Assembly (NCBI GenBank): GCA_034439815.1
Contig: JAWXBD010000219.1
Coordinates: 1-13,530, forward strand
Direction: 5' to 3'
Source of the DNA: JAEUIT01 sp034439815
Lineage (GTDB): Bacteria > Planctomycetota > Phycisphaerae > Phycisphaerales > SM1A02
Length of the DNA stretch: 13,530 bases
Shown here: in pieces, positions 5,481-13,003 of the stretch
Position numbering within the stretch: position 1 is the stretch's first letter
How the letters are laid out: each line of letters begins with the position of its first letter
Program-made: the position numbers and the translations under genes
The notes under the pieces: generated by a model
What the model saw: only the letters and a program-made list of their open reading frames with translations
The model's database searches: none
Told to the model about the DNA's origin: nothing

Positions 5481-6923
5481 CTGTTTGAGCACCGTGTGCG
5501 CGAGATAGTCTGCGGCCCGCTGTGCGGCTGGCACGTGGAACGCGCCGACTGTTGCCAGCGTCACACCGAGGACAATCAGCGCCACAGCGATCATCTTGCC
5601 GATGTCCTGACCGAAGAGGCTTCCGAGTTGCGCCGGCTCGCCGGAGAGATACGCGCTTGCCGCGAAGAACTCCTCACCAATCAGTGTGTAGTCGCAAGCG
5701 GCCACGAAGAACGGAAGCTGCGAGGTTTCAGCAGTACCGGCAATTTGAATCGCGTGAATCGCGTTGCCGTTCTCCGACAGCAGAAGGGACTCTGCGTAGA
5801 ACTGGCCCATGTAGATGCACGTCGCGGGCTTCTCGCGGACCATGCGTCCGGCAACGTATGCGACGTAGCCGAACTGCTCGTCAGTGATGTAGCGAATTGC
5901 CTCAGGGTTGTACGCCTCCGGTCGACCCGCGGCGTAGTACGCGCCCTGCACGGCATCGCGGCATGCGGTCATGACGAGCGAGCGCGCGGTCGGCACTTCG
6001 AGGCGCGCGTCGTATTCCGCGGCAGTCCTCGCGACGCGGCTGAGGATCGTCACGCCCGCCACCGTCAACACATTGTCCATGTCCTGCAGACCGGGAATGA
6101 AGAGCACCGGCCGGCCCATTTCGGTCGCGCGGCCGATTGCTTCGTCCAGGGCGTCGAGACCCGCGATGCGCCGCACCTTCATGCGGAAGCCGCCACGCGC
6201 GAGGGCGATCGCTCCCACGATGATCGCGCACAGACCAAAGAGAAAGGCAGCGAGAAACCCGCGCTCTCCAACGAAGGCATGACGCCGGGTCGTGACAGGT
6301 GCCGCGTCGACGGCTTCACTCTCGCTGTCGTCGATGCCGAGCGCCGTCACGCGAAACTCATAGGACGACGACCGGGCGAGCGTCGTCACTTTGAACGATC
6401 GCTCATCAGGTTCAGCTCGTCCGATCGCTCGGAACTCAAAGAGCGGCTCGCCGTCGGCGGCAGCGGCAGCCTTGAGCGCTTCCTTCGTTGCCTCGTCGAT
6501 CGCGGCCTGGCGCTTCGTGGGGCGATCTTGTGGTGTGTCGTCACCGACGAAGTAGTGTTCCTCCGACGTCGCCTCCGATGTCGCGGTTTCGAGCGCGCTC
6601 TTAAGGCTCGTGTCGAACGCAGTCTCGGCGGCCTTCACACGCCGCTCAACGCGCTCCTTTGCGAGTTCGTCCGCCGTGAGCCGTCGGTAGATGCGAAAGC
6701 CCTGGATCGCATCGGACCCCGCGGTGTCAAACGACCATCGCACGTTGGCGTTCGTCCCGTCATCCCAAGGAAAATCTTCTGCCGTGACGTCCGTCGGCGC
6801 CGGCGGTGCGCCGAGCGCGCCGTTCGTCGCAATGCACCACGTCAGCAGCAGCACAAGCGCCGGCCCCGCCATCAGCCGGCACCCGTCAAAGATCATGATC
6901 CCCACAGCATGGAATCGTTGCAT
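5478..6923 (-). CDS. FN3-domain membrane protein with DUF6754-like cytoplasmic domain
   Basis: A 481-residue protein. The start at 6923 was chosen because GAAGGG lies 7 nt upstream and the ATG is 4 bp after the previous stop; longer in-frame starts run back into that gene. A signal or anchor helix (about 17-36) is followed by APPAPTDVTAED and a fibronectin type III fold (about 41-212). The fold is split by a charged Ala/Glu/Lys-rich helical insert (about 85-155) and ends in SSYEFRVTALG (186-196). A second helix (222-242) is followed by a basic segment, RMKVRRIAG, so the next domain is cytoplasmic. That domain (about 255-440; LFIPGLQDMDN, TARSLVMTACRDAVQGAYY, YMGQFYAESLLLSE, AGTAETSQLPFF) resembles the DUF6754 family from memory, function unknown. 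A final helix spans 442-462. The protein could link the external FN3 domain to the cytoplasmic ATPase. Assignment to DUF6754 needs a profile search. Confidence 0.87.
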   Translation of the reverse strand: MQRFHAVGIMIFDGCRLMAGPALVLLLTWCIATNGALGAPPAPTDVTAEDFPWDDGTNANVRWSFDTAGSDAIQGFRIYRRLTADELAKERVERRVKAAETAFDTSLKSALETATSEATSEEHYFVGDDTPQDRPTKRQAAIDEATKEALKAAAAADGEPLFEFRAIGRAEPDERSFKVTTLARSSSYEFRVTALGIDDSESEAVDAAPVTTRRHAFVGERGFLAAFLFGLCAIIVGAIALARGGFRMKVRRIAGLDALDEAIGRATEMGRPVLFIPGLQDMDNVLTVAGVTILSRVARTAAEYDARLEVPTARSLVMTACRDAVQGAYYAAGRPEAYNPEAIRYITDEQFGYVAYVAGRMVREKPATCIYMGQFYAESLLLSENGNAIHAIQIAGTAETSQLPFFVAACDYTLIGEEFFAASAYLSGEPAQLGSLFGQDIGKMIAVALIVLGVTLATVGAFHVPAAQRAADYLAHTVLKQ

Positions 6924-6927
6924 GAGG

Positions 6928-8052
6928 TCACCCTTCGATGAGTTCCACGTTTGCTCGCGGCACGACGACAATTTCACCGGAATCAAGTCGAACCTCAAGC
7001 ACGCGCGCCTTGGAACCGGAGCCAAGGATCGCTTGCTCGTGCGGCAGTCGAGCCACCGTTCCGATTGATCCGAAGTACGGGTCACGGATGAGTCGTACCT
7101 GCGTGCCAAGAGCGAGCTCGCCGCCCGTATCGATCACGTGCGCGATCGGACCGCCGCTGCTCGTGAGCGGAACAACGATTTCCGGGCGCATCACGCCGGC
7201 TCGGATCTGCGTGGCGCCGGTCACCGCAGCAGCCTTCCCCTCCATCGCGCAGAGCAGCTGATGCGTGCGCGTTGCCATCGCGATGTCCCCGAAGCCCTCC
7301 GTGATGATGAAGGTGAGTCCGACGCGTTCACTCCCGGTGATCGCGACACCGAGGTCGTAGCCGAGGAAGTCCTTGAGATCCTGATCGTCGATGCCGCCCG
7401 AGATGATCGCGGCGACGCCGATGTCTTTCGCCTTGCGGATCGCCTCCACGGTCATGCGGGCGCCGCCGATGACGACGGCCCCTTTCATGTCGGGAAGAAT
7501 GAGATTCGCATCCAGCCGCTGCTCCGGTTTCGTGCATGCGACGCGGATCGGTCCGAATGCTTCGCCGCCGATCCCAAAGATGCCCTGCACGAACATCGCT
7601 TCACTCTCGATGATCGCACCTTCATGCGGCAGCACTTCGACAACCCGTCCAGCGAGAAACGCCAGCACGTCGACCGGCTGCTGTGCACCGCGCAGGATGA
7701 GCTGTCCGGTCTGTCCCGAAATCGACTCGATCGTTCCGGAGGCAGGCGACACCGCTTCCTTTTTGAACATCCCGAAAATGCCCTTGGTGCGCGCGATGAG
7801 TTCTCCTTGCGTGACCGTGCTGCCCTTTTGTTTCAGCATCGCTTCCGGCACTTCTGCCGCGGGAACTCCCAGCAAGTTCGCAAGATTGATCGGGGTGATG
7901 TCGCCTTCAGTGAATGTGCGCGCGACCACCTGCGTCGGCTCAACGCTGTCGCCGACGTTCACGAGCACGTCTCCGTGAATGGGCAGCGAGCGTCGCACGC
8001 GATGCAACGTGCGCGGTGTGACCTTGAGTCCCGGTGTGTAGGCCTTAGCCAT
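6928..8052 (-). CDS. Soluble barrel-sandwich / KOW-like protein of the MutL-like operon
   Basis: A 374-residue protein with no signal peptide or membrane helix, hence cytoplasmic. Three regions can be seen. The N-terminal part (about 8-140) reads like a barrel-sandwich hybrid of the lipoyl/RnfC type: GDVLVNVGDSVEPTQVVART, then KKEAVSPASGTIESISGQTG; no lipoylated or biotinylated lysine motif is apparent. The middle (about 185-290) is alpha/beta and Rossmann-like, with GAVVIGGARMTVEAIRKAKD and VAAIISGG. The C-terminal part (about 312-374) resembles a KOW or SH3-like barrel: GTQVRLIRDPYFGSIGTVARL, ending VVVPRANVELIEG. It follows the MutL-like gene by 42 bp without a clear Shine-Dalgarno and precedes the FN3 gene by 4 bp. 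KOW domains often bind nucleic acid or ribosomal partners, but here it may simply be a protein-interaction barrel. Function unknown; probably a cytoplasmic adaptor for the ATPase. Confidence 0.88.
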   Translation of the reverse strand: MAKAYTPGLKVTPRTLHRVRRSLPIHGDVLVNVGDSVEPTQVVARTFTEGDITPINLANLLGVPAAEVPEAMLKQKGSTVTQGELIARTKGIFGMFKKEAVSPASGTIESISGQTGQLILRGAQQPVDVLAFLAGRVVEVLPHEGAIIESEAMFVQGIFGIGGEAFGPIRVACTKPEQRLDANLILPDMKGAVVIGGARMTVEAIRKAKDIGVAAIISGGIDDQDLKDFLGYDLGVAITGSERVGLTFIITEGFGDIAMATRTHQLLCAMEGKAAAVTGATQIRAGVMRPEIVVPLTSSGGPIAHVIDTGGELALGTQVRLIRDPYFGSIGTVARLPHEQAILGSGSKARVLEVRLDSGEIVVVPRANVELIEG

Positions 8053-8094
8053 AGTGTGCGTGCTGAAGTTCGTGCTTGCAGAAGCTCGTCAGAG

Positions 8095-9918
8095 TCAGGA
8101 ATAGAGTTCGAGCGCCTTGACCCAGCGCAGCATGAGGTCTCGGCACGCGCCGCGATCTTCCGGCAACTCGAGCGGGCGACCGCGTGCGTCGAGCACGATG
8201 CCAACCTGACCGCCGCGCACCGTGCGCTGCACGCTCTTGCCCGGACCGCCGCCCACATCGAACGCGCGATCGGGGGTGATCTCGAGCTGAGCAGTCTCCC
8301 CTTCGCAGAGGCGCACCAGTTTGAGATCGCCCACCATCATGTCGCCGCTGACGGTCGAACCAGTGGACGGCGTGATTCGATACGAGAAGCACGCCTTGCC
8401 GAGCTTGGCATGTCCCTTCGCCCCGACGCACGTACCGAGGATGATGAGGCAGTCGCGTTCAAAGACGTGCATGGCGGCGTCCGGGTGGACGCTCGCGAGT
8501 ACGCCAAGATGCGGCATCATGAAGATCGAATCCTTCGCGAGCGTCGTGAAGCCTTCCGGCTCAAATGCGTCGATGAGCATTGCAGCCGTCTGCTCCATGC
8601 GCGGGGCATGCGAGAGCACACCGCCCGACGCGACCAGCAGGTCGAGTTTCATGTTGTCGACGAGCGAACGATTCCCACCCTCCTGCGAAAACACATCGCC
8701 GACGGTGCGCTGCTGCTGCACGCCTTTCAGCACCGTGGCGAACTCCTTGTGCTGCAGATACGCCAGACGCAGTGCCTCGCGCGACACCGCCTGCTCGAAC
8801 ACCAGCGCTTCCAGCGTCTGAGGAATCGTCGTCGGACGGATCATCTTGTTCTTCACGCGATTGCGCAGCTCGCGCTCATCCATGTCGAGGTGCACCCAAC
8901 GCAGCACCTTCGGCATCGTCGCTTCCGCGCACACGTTCGAGATCGAGTAGCTCATCCCGAGATTCGCGCTCACGGTGCGGTTGAACGTGCCGCCGAAAAC
9001 GCTGAAGACGTCCGTCGTGGCACCGCCGATGTCGACACCGACGGCGTTGATGCGATCGCGCGCCGCAATGCGCTGCAGGATGTCGCCCACTGCGCCAGGC
9101 GTCGGCATGATCGGCGCGTTCGCCCACGTCATCAGCTTGTCGTAACCGGGCGCATGCGCCATGACGTGCTCGAGAAATACGTCGTGGATCTTGTCACGCG
9201 CCGGTCCAAGGTTCTCAAGCTCGAGGACCGGCCGCAGATTGTCGACGACCGACAGATCGAATCCGTCACGGAAAATCGCGCGGATCTGAGGTGCCGCCTC
9301 CTTGTTGCCCGCAAAGATGATCGGCATCTCGTATTCGCCACCGAAGCGGGGACGGGGTTTCGCAGGAGCGATCAGCTCCGCGATCTGCACCACCTGCTGG
9401 ATGTTGCCGCCATCAGTGCCGCCCGAAATGAGCACCATGTCCGGACGCAGCTCACGGATGCGCTGGATCTGCTCGTGGGGTTTGCGCCTGTCGTTTGCTG
9501 CGATGGTGTCCATCACAATGGCGCCTGCGCCGAGTGCGGCACGCTTCGCGCTCGCTGCCGTCATCTGTGCGACCACGCCCGCGACCATCATCTGCAGACC
9601 TCCGCCGGCCGAACTCGTCGAGATGTAAATGTCACATCCCTCGTGTTCCGTCGCGGGACGGATGATCTGGCCGTTGTCGTCGATGAAGCGCCGACCGGCA
9701 ACTTCGGCTATCTCCGTGATGGCATTGACAACTCCCACGGTCACATCCGCGAAGGGTGCCTCAACTGTTGTCGGCGCTTCGGCGCGCTGCGTCTGCCGAT
9801 ACTCGTTGCCGATCTTCTGGATGAGTATCGCTTTGGTTGTCGTGCTGCCGCAGTCCGTCGCCAGTATCCAGCGGATTGACTGCAGGTCTATCGGTGGATG
9901 CGCGCTCGGATCACTCAT
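8095..9918 (-). CDS. MutL/GlmL-family ASKHA ATPase, orphan (no glutamate mutase nearby)
   Basis: A 607-residue protein of the glutamate mutase MutL (GlmL) family, which has the actin/Hsp70/sugar-kinase fold. Phosphate-1 motif DCGSTTTK is at 22-29, SGGTDGG at 165-171, phosphate-2 motif DIGGATTD at 296-303 and an adenosine-type ASGGVL at 430-435, so nucleotide binding looks intact. In Clostridium, MutL is encoded between the two subunits of B12-dependent glutamate mutase and is thought to act as a chaperone or reactivase. Here neither MutS nor MutE is present; instead the gene opens an operon of one soluble and four membrane proteins. The ATG at 9918 is preferred over a frame extending 63 codons upstream, because the extension is Arg-rich and would cross the divergent promoter region. 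A weak GGA lies 6 nt upstream. The inferred role is energising or assembling the downstream membrane complex; family assignment is strong, function open. I do not give the symbol mutL, to avoid confusion with mismatch repair. Confidence 0.92.
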   Translation of the reverse strand: MSDPSAHPPIDLQSIRWILATDCGSTTTKAILIQKIGNEYRQTQRAEAPTTVEAPFADVTVGVVNAITEIAEVAGRRFIDDNGQIIRPATEHEGCDIYISTSSAGGGLQMMVAGVVAQMTAASAKRAALGAGAIVMDTIAANDRRKPHEQIQRIRELRPDMVLISGGTDGGNIQQVVQIAELIAPAKPRPRFGGEYEMPIIFAGNKEAAPQIRAIFRDGFDLSVVDNLRPVLELENLGPARDKIHDVFLEHVMAHAPGYDKLMTWANAPIMPTPGAVGDILQRIAARDRINAVGVDIGGATTDVFSVFGGTFNRTVSANLGMSYSISNVCAEATMPKVLRWVHLDMDERELRNRVKNKMIRPTTIPQTLEALVFEQAVSREALRLAYLQHKEFATVLKGVQQQRTVGDVFSQEGGNRSLVDNMKLDLLVASGGVLSHAPRMEQTAAMLIDAFEPEGFTTLAKDSIFMMPHLGVLASVHPDAAMHVFERDCLIILGTCVGAKGHAKLGKACFSYRITPSTGSTVSGDMMVGDLKLVRLCEGETAQLEITPDRAFDVGGGPGKSVQRTVRGGQVGIVLDARGRPLELPEDRGACRDLMLRWVKALELYS

Positions 9919-10001
9919 GAAGTTCCGAAGCCTACCGGATTCGCCGCAGCGCGGCTTGCACCCCTCGCGGACGGAACGCGCGTTCGTTACCGTGACGCTC
10001 A
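9919..10001. promoter_or_regulatory. Divergent promoter region with 12-bp palindrome
   Basis: These 83 bp separate the MutL-like gene (-) from the PH-like gene (+) and must hold promoters for both. GAACGCGCGTTC at 9974-9985 is a perfect palindrome, placed 17-28 bp before the + strand ATG, and could be an operator serving both directions. No convincing -35/-10 pair stands out. Shared regulation of the two divergent units is inferred. Confidence 0.45.
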
Positions 10002-10430
10002 ATGATGTCCGACGATGCAGCGCCTTTGATCTGGACCTCGTGGCCAGTCCGTGAGCGCCCCGGCGCGGGCGTCTTGGGGGGCGTGGTGGTCCTCGGGTTG
10101 GGAGCATTGGCCGCTGTTCTCGTCAGCCATTGGCTCGCGGGAGCTGCGACCGTCGTCGCGTTTTGCATTGCATTGCACCGCTTCTATCTGCCGGTGCGCT
10201 GCTCGATCGACGGGGAGCGAGCCCGTGTGCGCACGGTGCTGGGAGAGCGGTCAATGCCGGTCGCCTCCGTGCGCCGCGTCTCGCATGATGAGCGGGCGAT
10301 TCTCCTGCAGTCCCGCTCGACTGCGACATCGCTCGACATTGCGCGCGGACTCCTGATGCCGCTTCCGATGCGCGAGCACGACCGTCTACTCCAGGCCGTT
10401 CTGGCTCGCATCGGCGGAGTCCGTTCGTGA
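10002..10430 (+). CDS. Small membrane protein with bacterial PH-like domain
   Basis: A 142-residue protein. Two closely spaced helices (about 22-42 and 45-60) form a membrane hairpin, followed by a beta-rich domain (about 62-122): FYLPVRCSIDGERARVRTVL, then MPVASVRRVSHDERAILLQ, then a final LLMPLP before a C-terminal helix. This two-helix plus PH-like arrangement is typical of small bPH-type membrane proteins; I see no catalytic residues. Two adjacent ATG codons (10002 and 10005) could start it, and neither has a clear Shine-Dalgarno. Its stop overlaps the GTG start of the next gene (GTGA), so the two are coupled. It is divergent from the MutL-like operon and may be a regulatory or accessory subunit of the same system. 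The domain call is from pattern only. Confidence 0.75.
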   Translation: MMSDDAAPLIWTSWPVRERPGAGVLGGVVVLGLGALAAVLVSHWLAGAATVVAFCIALHRFYLPVRCSIDGERARVRTVLGERSMPVASVRRVSHDERAILLQSRSTATSLDIARGLLMPLPMREHDRLLQAVLARIGGVRS

Positions 10431-10834
10431 ACGAAACTTCACAGTCTGGTGGCGGCTGGCTCCGACGTGTCGCCGCGAGCTGTCGCCACGCGTTTGCGGT
10501 CGATCCGCCGGGTCCTGCGATTCCGACCGCAGCGGAGCGCGAGATCATCGATCGCGTGCTCGTCGCAGTCGTGCGTCGTCAGATGGTCGGGCCCGCGATT
10601 CTCTTTCTGGAATCCTCGCGGCCACTCAATTTCATTTCGGCGCAGGCACTGCATTTCTTCGGCCCGATTACGAGTCTCGTTGTCGATGCCGACGCGCTGA
10701 GCGCATTCGCGAAGTTCCTCGAGCGGCGCGGCTCGATCCCGTGGATCTGTCAGCGGCTCGAGGAACTCGAAGCAGCGCGCGAGCAGTCCTCAGGACTCGT
10801 CGGCGACGCGGAACGCGGCGACCTCGGCCCGTAA
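10427..10834 (+). CDS. Small hypothetical protein with LNFISAQALHFFGPI motif
   Basis: A 135-residue protein starting at GTG (10427), which overlaps the preceding TGA by 4 bp; GGAG lies 7 nt upstream. No membrane segment or signal peptide is clear. The central block PAILFLESSRPLNFISAQAL (56-75) followed by HFFGPI is hydrophobic and probably the conserved core, possibly a membrane-associated or dimerising helix-strand unit. The C-terminal part (about 97-120) is helical and charged (FLERRGSIPWICQRLEELEA). I do not recognise the family. Its last 45 bp overlap the 3' end of the convergent chemoreceptor gene. Coupling to the PH-like gene and divergence from the MutL-like operon suggest it works with them. 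Confidence 0.75.
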   Translation: MNETSQSGGGWLRRVAASCRHAFAVDPPGPAIPTAAEREIIDRVLVAVVRRQMVGPAILFLESSRPLNFISAQALHFFGPITSLVVDADALSAFAKFLERRGSIPWICQRLEELEAAREQSSGLVGDAERGDLGP

Positions 10835-12877
10835 GCTCGCGCTTGCGGCTTCAAGCGTGCGCGCTGCCGTCGACAGGCTTGCGAGTCCTTCGACCGCCGA
10901 GCGTGCCGACTTCTGCAGCAGCTCCGTGGCATCACTGATCTGCAGGGCGCCGGACGACTGGCTGGCCATGCCATTCGCGACGGCGCGAAATCGTTCAGTG
11001 TTCTCTGCGACGCCTTCAATGATGCCACCCATGCGACGGCTCGTTTCATTCACGTCTTCGACGCCGTGCCGCACCTTGTCGGCAAACCGGTCCATCTCCA
11101 TCACGCCTGCTGAAACTGCCGACTGCATCTCCTCCACCATCTGCGCAATGTCGAGGGTCGCAGCCGCCGTCTGATCCGCGAGCCGGCGAATCTCCCGTGC
11201 GACCACAAGGAATCCGCGTCCCTGTTCGCCGGCCTTTTCCGCTTCAATCGCCGCGTTCACGGAGAGCAGATTCGTCTGATCGGCGACCTTCGTGATGGTC
11301 GTGACCACGGTGCTGATGGCCACGGCGCGCTCGTTGATGGTCGCGAGCTTGCCCGCGACGGACGCGGTGGCCGCGTCGAGCTCGCGCATCGACTCATCAA
11401 CTGCCGCGAGCTGTTCGCGTCCATGTCGCGCGATGGTCGCGCCGGCCGAGGCACTCTCCTGCACCGACTCCATCGTGCGCGAGAGCTCGACTCCGGTGGC
11501 GGAAATCTGTTTCGCAGCCGCGGCGACTTCGGTGGCGGATTGTCCGAGCGGCGTCGCAGCTTCGCGATGCCGCGAGGTACTTCTGCCGATCTCAGTGACA
11601 CCGACATCGAGGGCCAGGCCGGCGGATTTGACGCGCGTGACAAGTGTGCCGAGCCGCGCTGCCATGACGCCGAGCGCGCGGAGCAGCGCGCCGCTCTCGT
11701 CCGTGCCCGCGTCCGCATCGACGCGCACTGTCAGGTCGCCTCCGGCGATCGCTTCGGCCGCGACGATCGCGCGGTTGATCCGTCGACGCACGTTGAAGGC
11801 CAGCCAGAGCATGAGCGCGCCGACGAGCACAAGTCCGGTGAGTGCGAGAATCAGATTCCATACGACTGTCCGGGTGATGGGCGCCGTGACTTCCGCGACG
11901 GGCCGGGACAGGACGATGCGCCATCCGCCCGACTGCGTGATCGCCGACACGTAGTATGTCGGTCGTTCATCGATCGGATCCGGTTCGATGGACCATTCGG
12001 CTGTCGATTCACGCGGCAAGAGCGGCAGGAGCGCGGCGGCATACGCCGTGTCGGCAACATTCTTCCCGCGCAAAAGCGACTTTCCATCGGGGGGTGCCGT
12101 ACCGACGGGCGGATCGGCACTCGTCGCGATAATGACGCCGCGCGGACTCAATGCAAACAGCTGCGACTTGGCTCGTGCGGCGATCGAATGCGCCGCAGCC
12201 TGGATCTCGTCGGTGGAGTACTCCGCACCTGCGACGCCGACCACGCGGTCGTCATGCACGATCGGGTACGTGATCTGAACGACGAACTCGCCGTCGCGCG
12301 CCACGGGGTCGCCAACGTAATCGTCGCGCACTCCACGTTCACGGTAGACCCGCAGCGGCTGCTCGTACGCGATGTCCTTCGCGAGCTGACTGTCGGCCTG
12401 CAGTGCGGGCTTGCCGCCGCGCGTCTGGTCGCGTGTCACTCGTGCGGCAAACCGGCCATCGGCGCCGAACGCTTCAGGCAGGCGCGCTGCTTCTCCGGCG
12501 GGCAGCGCATCGGGTTCGAGGACGACCCATACGGAGGACACCACCGGGTCGCGCTCCAGAATCTGATGGAGGATCCGCACCGTTTCCGCGGGTCGCATCC
12601 AGAGCCCGGTCGATTCGACATCGGCGAGAATCCGAGCGGTTCGCACCGCATCGTTGACGCGGTCCTCGGCGTTGGCAGCGGCCAGCTGCACGGCACTGAG
12701 CATGTGCTGCTCAGCGTTTGCTCGCAGCGTCCGGAACTTCTCAAGGAGCGCGAATCCAACGAGCGCGCTGATCAGCAGCAGCGTGGGGACCACTCCGAAG
12801 AGGATCAATCGGCCGTGCAGACTGTGATGAAACCGGACGCGCATGAGGAGATGATCGGGCGGAGGGCTCGCTTCCAT
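10790..12877 (-). CDS. Methyl-accepting chemotaxis protein, dCache-type, Wsp-like signalling tip
   Basis: A 695-residue transmembrane chemoreceptor. Helix 1 is at about 23-45, then a periplasmic double-Cache-like sensor (about 46-336; VWVVLEPD, QITYPIVHDDRVVGVAGAEY, GVIIATSADPP), helix 2 at 338-360, a HAMP linker (363-415, with IAGGDLTVRVD) and a long coiled-coil signalling domain (430-690). The CheA/CheW contact tip is VADQTNLLSVNAAIEAEKAG (531-550) followed by EQGRGFLVVAREIRRLADQT. The EAEKAG and VVAREIRRLADQT wording is like WspA-type receptors, which drive c-di-GMP signalling, more than flagellar receptors; this is an inference from memory. No C-terminal CheR-docking pentapeptide is present. 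The frame stays open upstream to 13387, but that part runs antisense through the dioxygenase gene, so the start is placed at 12877; ATG 12844 is an alternative, and neither has a good Shine-Dalgarno. No che gene is adjacent. Confidence 0.93.
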   Translation of the reverse strand: MEASPPPDHLLMRVRFHHSLHGRLILFGVVPTLLLISALVGFALLEKFRTLRANAEQHMLSAVQLAAANAEDRVNDAVRTARILADVESTGLWMRPAETVRILHQILERDPVVSSVWVVLEPDALPAGEAARLPEAFGADGRFAARVTRDQTRGGKPALQADSQLAKDIAYEQPLRVYRERGVRDDYVGDPVARDGEFVVQITYPIVHDDRVVGVAGAEYSTDEIQAAAHSIAARAKSQLFALSPRGVIIATSADPPVGTAPPDGKSLLRGKNVADTAYAAALLPLLPRESTAEWSIEPDPIDERPTYYVSAITQSGGWRIVLSRPVAEVTAPITRTVVWNLILALTGLVLVGALMLWLAFNVRRRINRAIVAAEAIAGGDLTVRVDADAGTDESGALLRALGVMAARLGTLVTRVKSAGLALDVGVTEIGRSTSRHREAATPLGQSATEVAAAAKQISATGVELSRTMESVQESASAGATIARHGREQLAAVDESMRELDAATASVAGKLATINERAVAISTVVTTITKVADQTNLLSVNAAIEAEKAGEQGRGFLVVAREIRRLADQTAAATLDIAQMVEEMQSAVSAGVMEMDRFADKVRHGVEDVNETSRRMGGIIEGVAENTERFRAVANGMASQSSGALQISDATELLQKSARSAVEGLASLSTAARTLEAASASLRAEVAAFRVADES

Positions 12878-13003
12878 CGGCACTCTGACGAAAGGAAGCG
12901 CACTTCTGGTGATCCAACAGTTTGGTCCGTGCAGCGTCGCGGGTATCGTGCAGTTTCGCCAATCGCCTGCCAGGCCACGTCCCCGCCCGAACCGAGGTCC
13001 ACC
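12878..13003. promoter_or_regulatory. Divergent promoter region, chemoreceptor / dioxygenase
   Basis: These 126 bp lie between two divergent starts and must carry both promoters. A weak + strand candidate is TTGGTC (12922-12927), a 16-bp spacer and TATCGT (12944-12949). GAGGT at 12994-12998 is the dioxygenase ribosome site. No strong operator palindrome is seen. Confidence 0.35.

Noticed and set aside
5115..6941. 608-codon + strand frame opposite the FN3/DUF6754-like gene
   Set aside because: His/Arg-rich antisense shadow with no recognisable fold; the minus-strand frame has coherent domains and operon spacing.
7138..9879. 913-codon + strand frame opposite the MutL-like and KOW-like genes
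   Set aside because: Although very long, it is His/Arg/Asp-rich, lacks domains and spans two real genes and their 42-bp gap; a product of GC-rich codon bias.
9919..10107. 63-residue N-terminal extension of the MutL-like protein
   Set aside because: Arg/Pro-rich, overlaps the divergent gene's start and promoter region; the family begins close to the phosphate-1 motif.
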